A stretch of DNA of 64,000 bases from Nemertoderma westbladi (GCA_032718475.1 JAUCBJ010007728.1:124001-188000), one strand, 5' to 3'; counted from the stretch's first letter, positions 27,369-37,709 are shown. Made by a program: numbers and translations. The notes: a model not told the origin generated them from the sequence alone.

Positions 27369-28136
27369 GCCGAACTCCTCGATCTCACCTTTCTCGTACG
27401 CCTTGTATGCCCTGTAGAGGCTCAAAGCTTCCCATTTCTCTTGTGTCGACTTATTAGACTCGTCCACTACCATGCTGTAGACGTCTGGTTCGACTAATTT
27501 GGGTTCGTAAATAACGATCTCACCCGCGTTCGGTCCACTCATTTTAAACGAATGATACGGATTTGTCAAAGGGTATCCGCCTTCTTGGTAACGTAGACTT
27601 TGGTGGTGTGAACATCGCACTAATATCGGCTCGGGGTTCTCCGAGTTCAACCGCATAGGAATCGCGTTGTCTTGCTCGCGCATACACGCTCCACATTTAT
27701 AAAACAGTTTGTATATGGAGAACGCGTCCTTGGTCTCTGGATCCGCACCTCGAGCGCGTCTATAAAGATGCATTCCTTCAAATTCGTCTCTAGCTGCAGG
27801 TAAGGGTTCGTTTACTGTCAAATATTGCAGCGTATGATACAATCGGCATATTTCGGTGTCTGGATCCTCGCAAATGTCGCTAGCGTCGCATAACGCATCG
27901 TAGGGATATAACGCATTGAACTCCGCGCGTAATTCCTCCGTCCTTTTGTTGTATGCATCCAACCGCTGTCGCGTAACATTCGGGTCCGCCTTGGATTTAG
28001 CGAGCTTGGCTGTACTCCTAGCCATACTCTCCACTCCAAACACACTAAAGTTTTTAGCTCCATAACGATTGAATGGCGCCTGGTGCTCTTGTTCTTGCGT
28101 AAACCCTTGACGTAACTCTTTATACATCTTCTCCAT

Positions 28137-28870
28137 CGTATACGAATATATATGTGGTTACATATCGTTACGTTTCTACTAGATGAAGCACAAAATAGAG
28201 GTTAGATGTGACGTGACTTAGAGTTTGTCGGCTTTTGGCTCAACTCTGCTCTAAACCCCAACCCATTTGCCTAATGATTTCGGGTTCGCGTGATTTTGCA
28301 CTGGCTCCTAATCCAAAAAATGTGCCGATAAAAAACGAATTCCGGGTAAACTAGCCGCGAGTCTAAAATACTCACCTTTTAATTTCCCACGCTACATTTC
28401 CCAAGAAAAATAGTGCAGTTGAGAATTAATTGGTCTAAATAATAGTAGACACGACTACGTAGAACAAGGCCGATTTTCTTTTCCAAAAAAAATTTATCGG
28501 TAGGCTCGCAAGCCTTCCATCCGCTCTTGTCCTCCCCAATTTTAATTTTTATCTAGCTGTATTCTAGAATTTGCTTTTACTGGAGAATCGTTTTTCTTAA
28601 ATTTAAATCCAAATAAATGGATTTATTTAATAATTTTTGAAAATTGTCTCACTTGTGGGTTCCAAGTGGAATTCCATTCCTACTGTACACACAATCCCAC
28701 TCCTATGTGATACATAAGGGTACTACCCTCCATGTTCACGTATAAAGACAATGGAATTCCACCGCTGTCTCTATCTACAGTGAAGAGGATTACAAATGCA
28801 CGTACAGTAATACAAATACAAATAACTAAAATACAGTAGGTCTATGTGGTGGCCAATCAAGGTCCCACAT
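28137..28870 (-). other. Element A spacer between pol and ORF2
   Basis: No gene. It contains a palindrome copy at 28499-28518, about 380 bp before the ORF2 start as in element B. Around 28720-28740 the minus strand reads GGGTAGTACCCTTATGTATC, the uninterrupted counterpart of the site where a foldback transposon sits in element B. Confidence 0.75.
28499..28518 (-). repeat. 20-bp palindrome copy A4 (pol-ORF2 spacer)
   Basis: Sense GGAAGGCTTGCGAGCCTACC, untranslated, 362 bp before ORF2; corresponds to copy B6. Confidence 0.9.
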
Positions 28871-30423
28871 CTATTTACTAATATTGGGTGGAGATTTGTA
28901 GTCTCCTGTCTCGTTTCTAGTCTCCTCAAGGAGCACGAGACGTTGTACAGGCCTATCTACGGTACGTCCGTCGATAGTCCTTACAGTAACTGTCCTCACT
29001 ACACCAGATGTAGGGTGCGTGGTCAAAATGACTCCAGTCAGCCAAAAACGTCTTTTCAGATTTGCTTCAGCCAATAAAACATGGTCACCACGTCTTAAAC
29101 ATCGGGTATTTAGATACCAAGAGGTTCTGGTCGAAATAGAGGGCAAATAATATTTCTGCCATATTTCCCAGAATTTATTTGCAAGCAATTGAGTGATTTT
29201 CCAAGCCTTGTTGCCGTATCCGTCACTATCAACGGGTACCGAAATGGGCAACAATGTCGTCGGCGCCTGCATAAGCAGGTGCGCTGGTGTCAAGGCAAAC
29301 TGTACGTCGTTATTGTCTGGGATCAAAGCGATCGGTCTAGTATTTAAGATTGCTTCGATTTCTATTAGTAACGTCGTCAGTTGGTCGTCTGTCAAGATGT
29401 GTTGCGTCGGTACGACTTTAGCCATAGCTGTCTTTATTGAGCCAATCAGCCTTTCCCAAACGCCGCCTCTCCACGGACTGTCTGGAGTATTGAAATACCA
29501 AACAATACGGTGAGGACGTAGTTCCTCGGAAATCTGGTTTTGGTCCAATTTTCTCAAAGCTCTGGTTATTTCGTTCCGTGCACCCACAAAGTTTGTCCCT
29601 TGGTCGCAGTAAATGGATTTGACCAATCCACGTCTAGCGATAAATCGCCGTAAGGCTAGGATAAAGGCATTGGTGGTCAAGTCTGTCACTCGCTCTATAT
29701 GGACAGCTCTGCTGGCCATGCAAGTGAAGATCAATCCCCAACGTTTTACCTGTACCCTTCCGCGTTTCGCGATTATGGATCCCTGTCTCAGTGAAAGGGG
29801 GTCTAAATGCCTGTAATCTCGCTAGTGGTAGTTCACTCATTTCTTGGTGTCCTATCTTCGCGTGCACCTTCTTACAAATAATACAGTTCCGTGTTACCGA
29901 ACTCAGTGCCTTACTAGGTCTAATCAGTACAAACCTCGAGCGTAAGTGTGATAGACAGTGGTGTCTACCTACGTGTTTGAGTTGTACATATGCGTCCAGT
30001 ATCATAGCGTGCTGTAATTCATGGTGTTGCGGTATGATGATAGGATACCTAAAGTCAAGTGCAAAGTCGATGTTTTGGAGTCTGGACTTGTGACAAAGTA
30101 AGCCCCGGTAAATAATCGGACTCCAACTCAAAATCGGTGAAGACTTAATCTGTTTACCTTGTTTGATCGCTGTGAATTCTCGTGTGAAATATCGCAATTG
30201 ATAATGTCTAATGATATCAACTTCACAGTGGCCAATTTCCTTTAAGGTAAGTCTTCTAGGAAAGTCGCGTTTGCCTCTGGCATATTGTCTCAATCGTTTG
30301 AGCCATGCTAACTTGCGGCACGCGTCAGTCCATGATCTAGTTAGGTTCACTATCCTGTCAACGTAAGTGTTAGTGACGTCATCAGGTATGGTGTAGTCGT
30401 AGTGTGGATACTTGTCTGGACTT

Positions 30424-30443
30424 GGTAGGCCCACGGGCCTTCC
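30424..30443 (-). repeat. 20-bp palindrome variant A5 (pol linker)
   Basis: Sense GGAAGGCCCGTGGGCCTACC; the centre differs from the consensus but the palindromic form is kept. Element B has a related CGGACCCGTGGGCCCTTC at about 42960. Confidence 0.7.
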
Positions 30444-30717
30444 GGTAGGTTTGTCTGAGTCCCCAAGTACGTCAATCTCTACAGTCTTACCTTTACCGTC
30501 CGCACCTAATGTGTCGACTGGCAGTAACGGTTTCAACTCTACAGTGTCAGTGTGTTCCTGTGAGCCTGTAAGCTTCCTAACCTTAGTCACACGTTTACCT
30601 GTAGGTGGTAAGTCAAGTACCTTCTTTGAGCGGAGTGTAATCCCTGTGGCCACACCTTTGTCATCCAAAGAAGTCGAATTCGGTAAGTCTCTAAAAGTCC
30701 ACTCCAATGGGTCTTCT

Positions 30718-31135
30718 AATGGAGTGTCTAATAGACAGTCTGGTGAAGCGTCTGGTGAACAGTCTGGTGAGACGTCTGGTGAGACATAGCGCGGAACTTC
30801 CGGCGAAATGTCCTGTCGTTGGTCCCAAATTCTGTCTAGCGTAACTTCTGTCAGAAAGTCTGGTTCAAAGTCTGGTGGACAGTCTGTAGAGATGTCTGGT
30901 GGAAAGTCTGGTGAGACATCCGGTAGACATTCTGTCGAGAGTTCCATCAAACAATCTGGCGAACAATCCGGAGAACAATCTGGTGTCGCTTCTGGTGAAT
31001 AGTCTGGCGAGTAATCTGGTGAACAATCCGGCGGAACGTCTGGTGAAATCTCCCGCGGAACATCCGGCAAAGGATTCGTACAAGCGTCTGGTCGAATGTC
31101 TGGTGAGACGTCTGGCGTAATGTCAGGTCTGGCGT
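30718..31135 (-). repeat. Pro-Asp repeat tract in element A pol
   Basis: The coding strand repeats a roughly 12-base unit around CCAGAC, giving runs such as SPDCSPDYSPD. The tract lies between RNase H and integrase and produces spurious open frames on the other strand. Element B has a shorter version at 42320-42650. Confidence 0.85.
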
Positions 31136-33120
31136 CCAGGTCATCAGATTTCGTCCGTCCTTTTTTCCTCTTGACCTTGGCGTTGGCTTTCGCTTTAGAC
31201 TTGACAACCTTGTCGATTTTTATCTCGGCACCCTCTGGTATGGTGTTGGTTGTCGCGTCGAATAACGGTGGCCATTCGTCTGATGGTCGCTGTAGGAAAT
31301 CGGGTCCTCTAAACCAAAAGGATTTATTGTCCGGTTTACAAAAGTCAAGCGGTTGCATCCCCCGTGACGCGATGTCAGCTGGGTTCAGCTTCCCTGGACA
31401 GTGACACCAATCTTGTTTGAGCGACCGGTCTAGTATTTCAGCCCGTCTGTTGGCTACGAAAGTCTTGAACTCAAATGCTTCGTTGTTTATGTACCAAAGT
31501 ACCAATGTCGCATCCGTCCAATATGTGACCTTCAAGTTAGCCTCCAGCTCACGTTGAACTAGACTGACAATATCTGTGGATATCGTCCTGGCTTGCAGCT
31601 CCCCACGAGGTACAGTCATATACTTCAATGGCATTGTTCTAGCCCTTGAAGTAACGAGAGATACATCGTAGCTGTCCGATGTCACTTGTCGTCTAAGGTA
31701 TAAGGTAACCCCCAATCCATCCTTGCTAGCGTCACTAAAGCTGTGAAGCTCTAAATCGGCAGGAAAGGTGGTTTGTAAAGGAAAGTATACCCTCGGTATG
31801 GTATAGTCTTGTAGGAACGTCAGTTGGGCTTCCCAGTCCCTCCATCGCTCAGCTAACTTTTCTGGGATGGGGTCGTCCCATTCCAGTCCGGCTTGCCAAA
31901 TGTTGCGGAGTATGATCCTAGCATGTAGGATCACTGGACTAATGAAACACAGTGGGTCATACAATCGACTCATGGTCGATAAGCAAGTCCTCTTAGTGAG
32001 AGGTCTAGTCTGGTCGTTGGACCTTACACGTACCCTAAAATTGTCGGTGTTAGGGTCCCAACTAAGTCCTAATACTTTGGTCGTCGGCAGAGGTTCTAAG
32101 TCTAAGTCCAAGTCACCTCCACTGCGATCCATCGGGTCAAATGAGTTCACCAGCTCGGGTTCGTTGGAAGCAAACTTCGTCAGGTGAAATCCGCCCTCAG
32201 CGAGACAATCCTGGAGTTGGTGTGCTACGGTTGTAGCGTGCTCCAAGGTGTCACAACTCTTGAGGCCATCATCCACGTAGAAATCTCGTTCCACGGTCCG
32301 AACTACTTCTGGCTCAAATTGGTCTCGTGTGTCTAATGCGGTCTGCTTTAATGCGTACATGGTGCAGTTGGGGCTGTCCCTGGCTCCGAATACTCTTACC
32401 TGCATTAGGTAAGTCTCTGGCGGAAGTTGTAAGTTTCCATCCGGATACCAAAGAAACCTCAAACTGTCCCTGTCCCGCTCCAAAGCCTTAACCTGGTGAA
32501 ACATGGCCTCTACGTCACAGGTGAAAGCCACTTTGCGTTGTCTAAAACGCATTAGGACTCCCATGAGGTAATTGTTCATATTCGGCCCGTTCATCAGTTC
32601 GCTATTCATAGACATCCCTTGGTAAAGTGCAGCGCAGTCGTTGACTACACGCACCTTGCCAGGTTTGTCCGGGTGTCGAACAAAATGATGTGGCAGGTAA
32701 TATGTCTGGTCTGTGGTTACCTCGGGATTTAACATCCTAATGGCGTATCCCTTTTGGAGATACGTCTGAAGTTGTGCATTGTATTGCATATGGGCCGTCT
32801 CGTCTCGCAACAATCGCTGCCTTATTGATTTGAGTCGCCTCAAAGCAAGCGGGTAATTGTTAACGAGCTTAGGTTGTCCATTGCGCCACAACATACCAAC
32901 CTCATAGTGGCCATTCGCAGTCTGGCGAATGGTATCTCTCATAATATTTAATGACCGTTTTTCCTGTTCTGACATAGCGGTCTCGTAACCGGGTTCTGCT
33001 GAGTCCTGTTCCAACCATTGTATGGTCCGTTCAGTCAGCAGTCGGTCAAGCGCTGCTTGCACTGCGCCATGGTCCTCGTCCACGTCTTCGTCCGCTGCGG
33101 TGGCTAGTGTCAATGTGTCT

Positions 33121-33140
33121 GGTAGGCTCGCAAGCCTTCC
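33121..33140 (-). repeat. 20-bp palindrome copy A6 (pol, GRLASLP)
   Basis: Third of three copies in 78-bp tandem repeats at the start of element A pol. Confidence 0.9.
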
Positions 33141-33198
33141 GGTGTGACTAGTCGGCGTCGAATCGTCGTGCGGCTGTTTGACAACCTTTTGATCTGTC

Positions 33199-33218
33199 GG
33201 TAGGCTCGCAAGCCTTCC
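33199..33218 (-). repeat. 20-bp palindrome copy A7 (pol, GRLASLP)
   Basis: Exactly 78 bp from its neighbours on both sides. Confidence 0.9.
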
Positions 33219-33276
33219 AAGATCAACGACCGGTGTCGAAGCCTGGTGGGTGGGGTCAATGACCTTCGGACTTTTC

Positions 33277-33296
33277 GGTAGTCTCGCAAGCCTTCC
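33277..33296 (-). repeat. 20-bp palindrome copy A8 (pol, GRLARLP)
   Basis: Sense GGAAGGCTTGCGAGACTACC; one base off the consensus gives Arg for Ser. Confidence 0.85.
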
Positions 33297-33537
33297 AAAA
33301 TCCTCGTTCATCGAGTCATCCACGGCAACAACCCTTTGGTCTTCAGTAGTCAATACAACCTGGTCTACTGCATGTAGTTGTAAGTCAGAGGTCCGTGTGG
33401 TCATGTCCAGATCGGTTACGTCAGTATCGGTGGCGTCTGCGTTAGTGACGCAAGTCTGTCGTAGTGCCGTCCATACAATTGGACAAGAATTTCAACTCAT
33501 TTAAATTGACCGCTACAAATTAATTGCATTTGTCTGT

Positions 33538-33686
33538 ACCAATGAGACTGTAGTTATTTGATTGTAACCAATGTCGTGCAAGTTATATATTAGCTGGACC
33601 AATAGTTATCTTTAAAATCCTGTTAGAACCTATAGAACAATCGAGAATTTTCTCGATTGATTGCAGCACAAATTTGCTATATAAAG
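33538..33686 (+). promoter_or_regulatory. Element B LTR core promoter (CCAAT boxes, palindrome, TATA)
   Basis: Three CCAAT sequences (about 33540, 33570 and 33599) precede a 22-bp inverted repeat (33638-33659, arms CAATCGAGAA/TTCTCGATTG) and TATATAAAG at 33678-33686. Transcription would start near 33710. The inverted repeat contains GAA-TT-TTC, which resembles a two-unit heat-shock element; that reading is speculative. The same signals recur in the 3' LTR. Confidence 0.65.
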
Positions 33687-33807
33687 GTGCGATTTGTTCA
33701 TTAGTTATCAATCTTAATCTATCTCTCTATATTCAATTATTCTGAGTTATCTGATATTTGTTTATTCTGTTATTAGTATTCAGATTACATTTTGTATTAT
33801 TATCTGC

Positions 33808-33813
33808 AATAAA
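33808..33813 (+). terminator. Polyadenylation signal in element B 5' LTR
   Basis: AATAAA about 100 bp after the expected transcription start, defining a short R region. Confidence 0.5.
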
Positions 33814-35080
33814 TTCAGAAATACCGCTATCTGCTTTTCTTTCACCATGATTCACTACGGTGAACAAACTTAAGAACAGGATGGCCGGCTAGAGATCGGG
33901 CCGCAGCAATGAACGGGAACATCAGGGGAATGTAGACAAGAGACAACCCGCAATACCATCTCAGTTATTCGCCCATCGCCTGAAAGGTTAGACAGCGTTC
34001 GACGCCTTGCTACCTAAGCGTAAGACCAAAGATCAAAAGGTAGAAGTAGTGACACGCTGTGAGCCTAAAATTACATCTTAGGGACTGTACTGTTTTAATT
34101 CAGGAAAACCACGGTAGACCTTCACATTCCTTTAACTCTTGCTAATCCCTTACTCATTAACTCTTGCTAAGTACAGGTGTGTGTGCGACTATTTGTAGTA
34201 CGACAGTGTCCATTGCATTAGAACTTGTAGGCTAGGGGGGTTGCTGTGTTTTCACCTGAATTGGGATTGTACCATTCAGGCGGTAGGGCAGTTTACACTA
34301 GGCGCAAATAAATTGAGGCTATCAGGGATACTAACATCTACCGTGTCCCCGCCAACGCCCTAATAGGAAGTTACCCGGACTACCTGGGTGACTAAAATTC
34401 TAGATAGGAGCCAGGATAGCTATTAGTACCTGTACGCCTACAGTAGTAAACTAACACATCTCTTCTTAGTATCAGGGACCTGGTACCTAAAATTGCCGAA
34501 TTCTGGGCGTAGCATTAACCCTATGCCTGAATTTGAGTCCTGGAAATACGCAAGAGGGGAAGGAACCTTATCATTCGTGAGTATTAGACCTACAAGTTAC
34601 AAAATTAGAATATTCGTAAAATGCACACCGTACCCAGTAATTATATATGTGAAGGAGCAAAACTGTTTTGACCGTTCAGAATTAACACACGCGCGTTAGA
34701 AATTATTTACACCTCAAAATATATAAAATTAACTTTGTCCGTACTGTGCTTTGCCCGCTAGTTAGACATCTCCAAATCTCTGCCTGTACCTAGCTAGCGT
34801 CTCTTCGCCCAACCATATAAATCACACCGCGGCAAAGTATACAAGCCCCTTAGTCCGTCAGTGAGTCAGCCTGATTTTAGGATTCGCTGCGCGGGATTTT
34901 GTTTTATCGAAGTTTGTCTGCTCGTAGACTGTTTTCTGCCTCACCGGTTATAAGAGATCGATACTGCAATATATTCGCTTACTTAGAGTTTACTGTTTTG
35001 GTGAGAAGGTCGGATTTATGATTTGATTTACAAACTTTACAGTAGGATATTGCAGGTATTGTTACCGTCTCTTCCAATTA

Positions 35081-35890
35081 GTAGGAATATGTTTTACTGA
35101 ACTACGGTTCGGTAGGACTAAAGTTATTTGAAAATTTTGTATTTTGAGGTAAAAATTTGTATTTGATTAGCTAAGTGCTAATTTTTTGAAATAAAATTTG
35201 ATTTGAATCGCGTGTAAAATATTTTTGGAATTGAATACCGGTGTTTAAAAGGGTTTAAATACCATATTGTACCGGTACAAAATTTTTCGTAAAAGTAAAA
35301 CCTAACTCTTTTGTTTTTTCAGGATTCAGAACTCATTTCTAGACTGTAACGGGAGCAAGACCGTGTTTAGCAAGTTTGGGAGATAGATAACTCAACAACT
35401 TTGGTTGAGAAAATCGTGTTTCGTCCGCAACGCTGAAAACGGAAAGGTTCACGTCCGGTTTGTATCTGGGAATCTGTTTTTCTGGAGAATTATTGGAGTG
35501 GGTGAGTTCGAAAAGTTGCATAAATAAGTTAGGCATTACCGTATTAGTTAAAATTATTGTGGGTTCCACTGTCTCAAGTATTTATGCATTCCGTATGATT
35601 TCTTTGTTCATTGCTGAATTAGTCCGTATTATTGTATTTAATTTACCTTTTGATAACGCATATCGTTATCCGATTTATTTGTTATAAAATTGGCCGTTAG
35701 GCTAATTTTATTATATACTTATTCCGTGACATTTATTTGCTGTAAAATTGGCCGTTTAGGCTAATTTTATCCATCTGCTATAAAATCGGCCGGTAGGCTA
35801 ATTTTATAAGACTGTAATTAGTACCGTTTTATACAAATACGGTAAGTTCGATACTTTGACACTCACTTTACTTGACTTATAACTACCGAA
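35081..35890 (+). other. Element B leader
   Basis: AT-rich untranslated sequence between the 5' LTR and the gag ATG. No TGG-type tRNA primer binding site follows the LTR (first bases GTAGGAATATG). Its last 200 bp contain three tandem hairpins. Open frames here are short and look accidental. Confidence 0.7.
35685..35806 (+). repeat. Three tandem hairpins in the element B leader
   Basis: Three copies (35685-35710, 35743-35769, 35781-35806) of TAAAATYGGCC-loop-GGCTAATTTTA. Each can fold as an 11-bp stem. Spacing between the copies is 38-58 bp, and the third ends 84 bp before the gag ATG. Confidence 0.85.
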
Positions 35891-37270
35891 ATGAGTGACA
35901 AACAAGACTATACGAAAAATACACAAACCGACTATGACTCATGTGACGCGGATAAGTCAGCAGCGGAAGAACAACAGGGGAAGACTCGCGAGCCTACCGA
36001 ACCTACACCGTGTGCGTCACCAGTACATCCAACGGGAGTACCGGATGCCGTAGTACGAGGCGACGGCAGGACCGAGGACTTTCTAACTGTTCCGCAACCT
36101 AGATATAGGGAAACGGACATGGTAAGTTCAGCAGGAAGCACAGAAAGTGTGGTTAGAAGCGTCGGAGGTTACATGGCGCATATAACCAGGAGTATTGGAG
36201 AAGGCCAACGCATATTAGATGGGTTGACCGCTCCGATGTCTCGATTCGAGTTCTACACCCTCCAGGTTAGAGTACAGAGTAAAGTATATAAGTCCGTAGA
36301 TAATCTAGTTGGCCTACAAGATCTAGCTAGACAGAGACAGGACATGGATACTCAACTTAGAATCCTCGAGAAACTAATGATCGCTAGAGAGAAACTGATT
36401 CAGTTTAAGTCGACGATTAGACACATACAACAGGAACAAGCGGACCAGTTGTTAGGTGAGTCAGTTTCGGACGAATTATTACAGCCCGAGGAAGAACAGG
36501 AACTGTACCGACTGGATGGACAATTGAAACATCTAAAGGATCACTTACGTATGTGCGGCGAAGACGTCGGCGATTTGGAAACCATACCGGAATATACGAG
36601 GGACACTTCACTCGTACGAATCGAATCGGCAACGGGAATATTGGATCAATCGTTGGTGAGTATTCGCAGCGAAATTGGCGAGGTGAGTATGGCTACGTCA
36701 GAAACTGCTCGACAACAGCAACTCTACAGACAACAACAGGAGATGGAGGAACAAGCTCAACTTCTAGTGATGCAGGCAGCAGCAGAAGAAGAGAAGCTAC
36801 GCGTTGCGAATGTAGCGAGAATCTCTCATCTACAGGAACAAGCTGAATTAGAAGCAGCTGAAGTAGAAAGGTTAGAGGTAGACATTGCTCAACGAACAGC
36901 AGCGGCTGATTTAGCGCAACGAAACGCAGCGGCCGAACTAGAGCGACAAACGGCAGCGGCGGAATTAGAGCGACAAACGGCAGCAGCGGAATTAGAACGA
37001 GAACGGTTAGTTTCAGAAGCGCGGGCCGAAATGAAAACACGGCAAATAAAAGCTCAATCCGCTATACGACAAGCGGAGTTTGAGGCGCAACGACAACAAA
37101 CGGAACAAAGAGAGAAGACAGCTAAACTTCGTTTCGAACTCGAGAAGAAGGCGAGAGAATTAGCCAACGCCAAGGAAGATCTGGATCTACAAGCCCGTGA
37201 TCGATCGATGAGATCTCGTGACGGACATGATTTGGACCAGTTGGAGGTAAGACATCGCCAAATTCAGTAA
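35891..37270 (+). CDS. gag: Element B gag, N-terminal coiled-coil part
   Basis: 459 codons starting MSDKQDYT and ending in TAA at 37268-37270. The start is the first ATG after the leader hairpins. The N-terminal 100 residues are polar and low in complexity; one copy of the 20-bp palindrome lies here, read as KTREPT. From about residue 120 the protein is helical, and residues about 280-440 form a long coiled coil with tandem AAAELERQT repeats. The next frame (37271 onward) is the same frame and contains the gag core and zinc knuckles, so the TAA sits inside the gag-pol reading frame. Either it is a readthrough stop that releases this protein alone, or it is a nonsense mutation. Element A lacks this region, so the two cannot be told apart here. 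Confidence 0.8.
   Translation: MSDKQDYTKNTQTDYDSCDADKSAAEEQQGKTREPTEPTPCASPVHPTGVPDAVVRGDGRTEDFLTVPQPRYRETDMVSSAGSTESVVRSVGGYMAHITRSIGEGQRILDGLTAPMSRFEFYTLQVRVQSKVYKSVDNLVGLQDLARQRQDMDTQLRILEKLMIAREKLIQFKSTIRHIQQEQADQLLGESVSDELLQPEEEQELYRLDGQLKHLKDHLRMCGEDVGDLETIPEYTRDTSLVRIESATGILDQSLVSIRSEIGEVSMATSETARQQQLYRQQQEMEEQAQLLVMQAAAEEEKLRVANVARISHLQEQAELEAAEVERLEVDIAQRTAAADLAQRNAAAELERQTAAAELERQTAAAELERERLVSEARAEMKTRQIKAQSAIRQAEFEAQRQQTEQREKTAKLRFELEKKARELANAKEDLDLQARDRSMRSRDGHDLDQLEVRHRQIQ
35979..35998 (+). repeat. 20-bp palindrome copy B1 (gag, KTREPT frame)
   Basis: GGAAGACTCGCGAGCCTACC in gag, read in a different frame from the pol and ORF2 copies. Confidence 0.9.
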
Positions 37271-37709
37271 CGAAAGAAGGAAGGAAGCGTAGGAGCACCC
37301 GGACGGGAACGACAATTAGTAAAGGACTTGTGTCAACGATTCCCACAGGTAACTCATATGTTTGCACCGGTTACGACTAAGGAACCTGTTTCGATTGCTG
37401 GTAGCGGTGATATCTCTCCTATCCATGGTGTGACGGAACACAGGTTTGTTATTCCGGACAAGTTTACACCGCCAAGAGCAACGTCGTCGCCTATTCCGAA
37501 AGTCAAGGTAAGTAACCCGCCGATTACGGATCGTAGTAGTTTATTGACCGGACCTGCACTACTGACGACTAAACAGGTGAGTCCACCTTTGACGCCTAAA
37601 CCCGTTACACACTACGCTTACCCAATGACGTTTCGACCTACAAGGCCAGTTGATTCAAATGCTGTCATTCGCCCACCGGTTCAGTTTACATCGCAATCTA
37701 CGACTTCGA

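Larger units (their letters stand above)
24382..28136 (-). pseudogene. Element A ORF2, zinc-knuckle protein of unknown function (two breaks)
   Basis: A reading frame of about 1251 codons starts at MEKMYKEL (28136). It is broken by an in-frame TGA at 25578-25580 and a one-base deletion near 25436-25444. I do not recognise the family. Visible features: a Cys pair and Cys-His pair (KCGAC ... RCSHH, residues about 150-180) that could bind zinc; three zinc knuckles near residues 865-930, the first and third of form CX2CX4HX4C (CTYCNIKGHRASEC is the third); and an Arg/Gly/Pro-rich C-terminus ending RGRGRARS. No signal peptide or membrane segment is seen, so it is not an ordinary env. Element B has a homologue in the same place, about three-quarters identical in stretches compared. 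A nucleic-acid-binding structural or chaperone role is inference only. Confidence 0.8.
21851..33485 (-). mobile_element. BEL/Pao-type retrotransposon A, 5'-truncated
   Basis: The element runs on the minus strand: pol (33485 to 28871), ORF2 (28136 to 24382), a tRNA-like sequence (24010-23926) and a 3' LTR (about 23922 to 21851). Its outer end is TGTAAGG against interrupted satellite. It has no gag and no 5' LTR: the pol frame is cut inside the protease-RT linker exactly where the 5' LTR of element B begins. Its protein sequences are related to, but clearly diverged from, element B, so it is a different subfamily rather than a recent duplicate. BEL/Pao identity rests on the RT, the RNase H and the integrase C-terminal domain. 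It is inactive: integrase and ORF2 carry frame breaks. Confidence 0.88.
28871..33485 (-). pseudogene. pol: Element A pol: protease linker, RT, RNase H, integrase (truncated and frame-broken)
   Basis: The frame is open from 33485 without a start, entering in the linker after the protease (PI-V-W matches PIGW of element B). It then has three 26-residue repeats carrying GRLASLP, RT (FTCDVEAMFHQV; catalytic YVDD near 32270), RNase H (SDASKDG; WTDATLV; ADIASRG), a long basic then Pro-Asp-rich linker, the integrase zinc region (HHE ... CIICKK) and integrase core. A 14-nt deletion near 29778-29781 removes the segment with the first catalytic Asp and shifts the frame; the core continues in 28871-29780 with the later Asp (CDQGTNF) and Glu (VWERL), then a BEL-type integrase C-terminal domain (GDHVLLAE, RPVQRLVLL). 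Gag and the protease active site are absent, cut off by element B. The domain set and YVDDG are typical of BEL/Pao. Confidence 0.92.
33486..35080 (+). repeat. Element B 5' LTR
   Basis: Pairs with 51050-52738. Promoter signals lie in the first 225 bp and a polyadenylation signal at 33808, so U3 is about 220 bp, R about 120 bp and U5 unusually long (about 1.25 kb). Similarity to the 3' LTR is uneven: about 98% in U3, poor in R, about 94% in early U5, a replaced block of about 100 bp near 34125-34170, then almost identical to the end. Edges are set by comparing the two copies and are uncertain by a few bases. Termini are not TG...CA. Confidence 0.85.

Noticed and set aside
30412-31404. Ser/Gly-rich plus-strand frames opposite the element A pol linker
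   Set aside because: Produced by the Pro-Asp repeat read backwards; the sense frame is continuous with RT and integrase.
34493-34699. 68-codon frame repeated in both B LTRs (also 52151-52357)
   Set aside because: It is present twice only because LTRs are duplicates; no motif, and it lies in the long U5.
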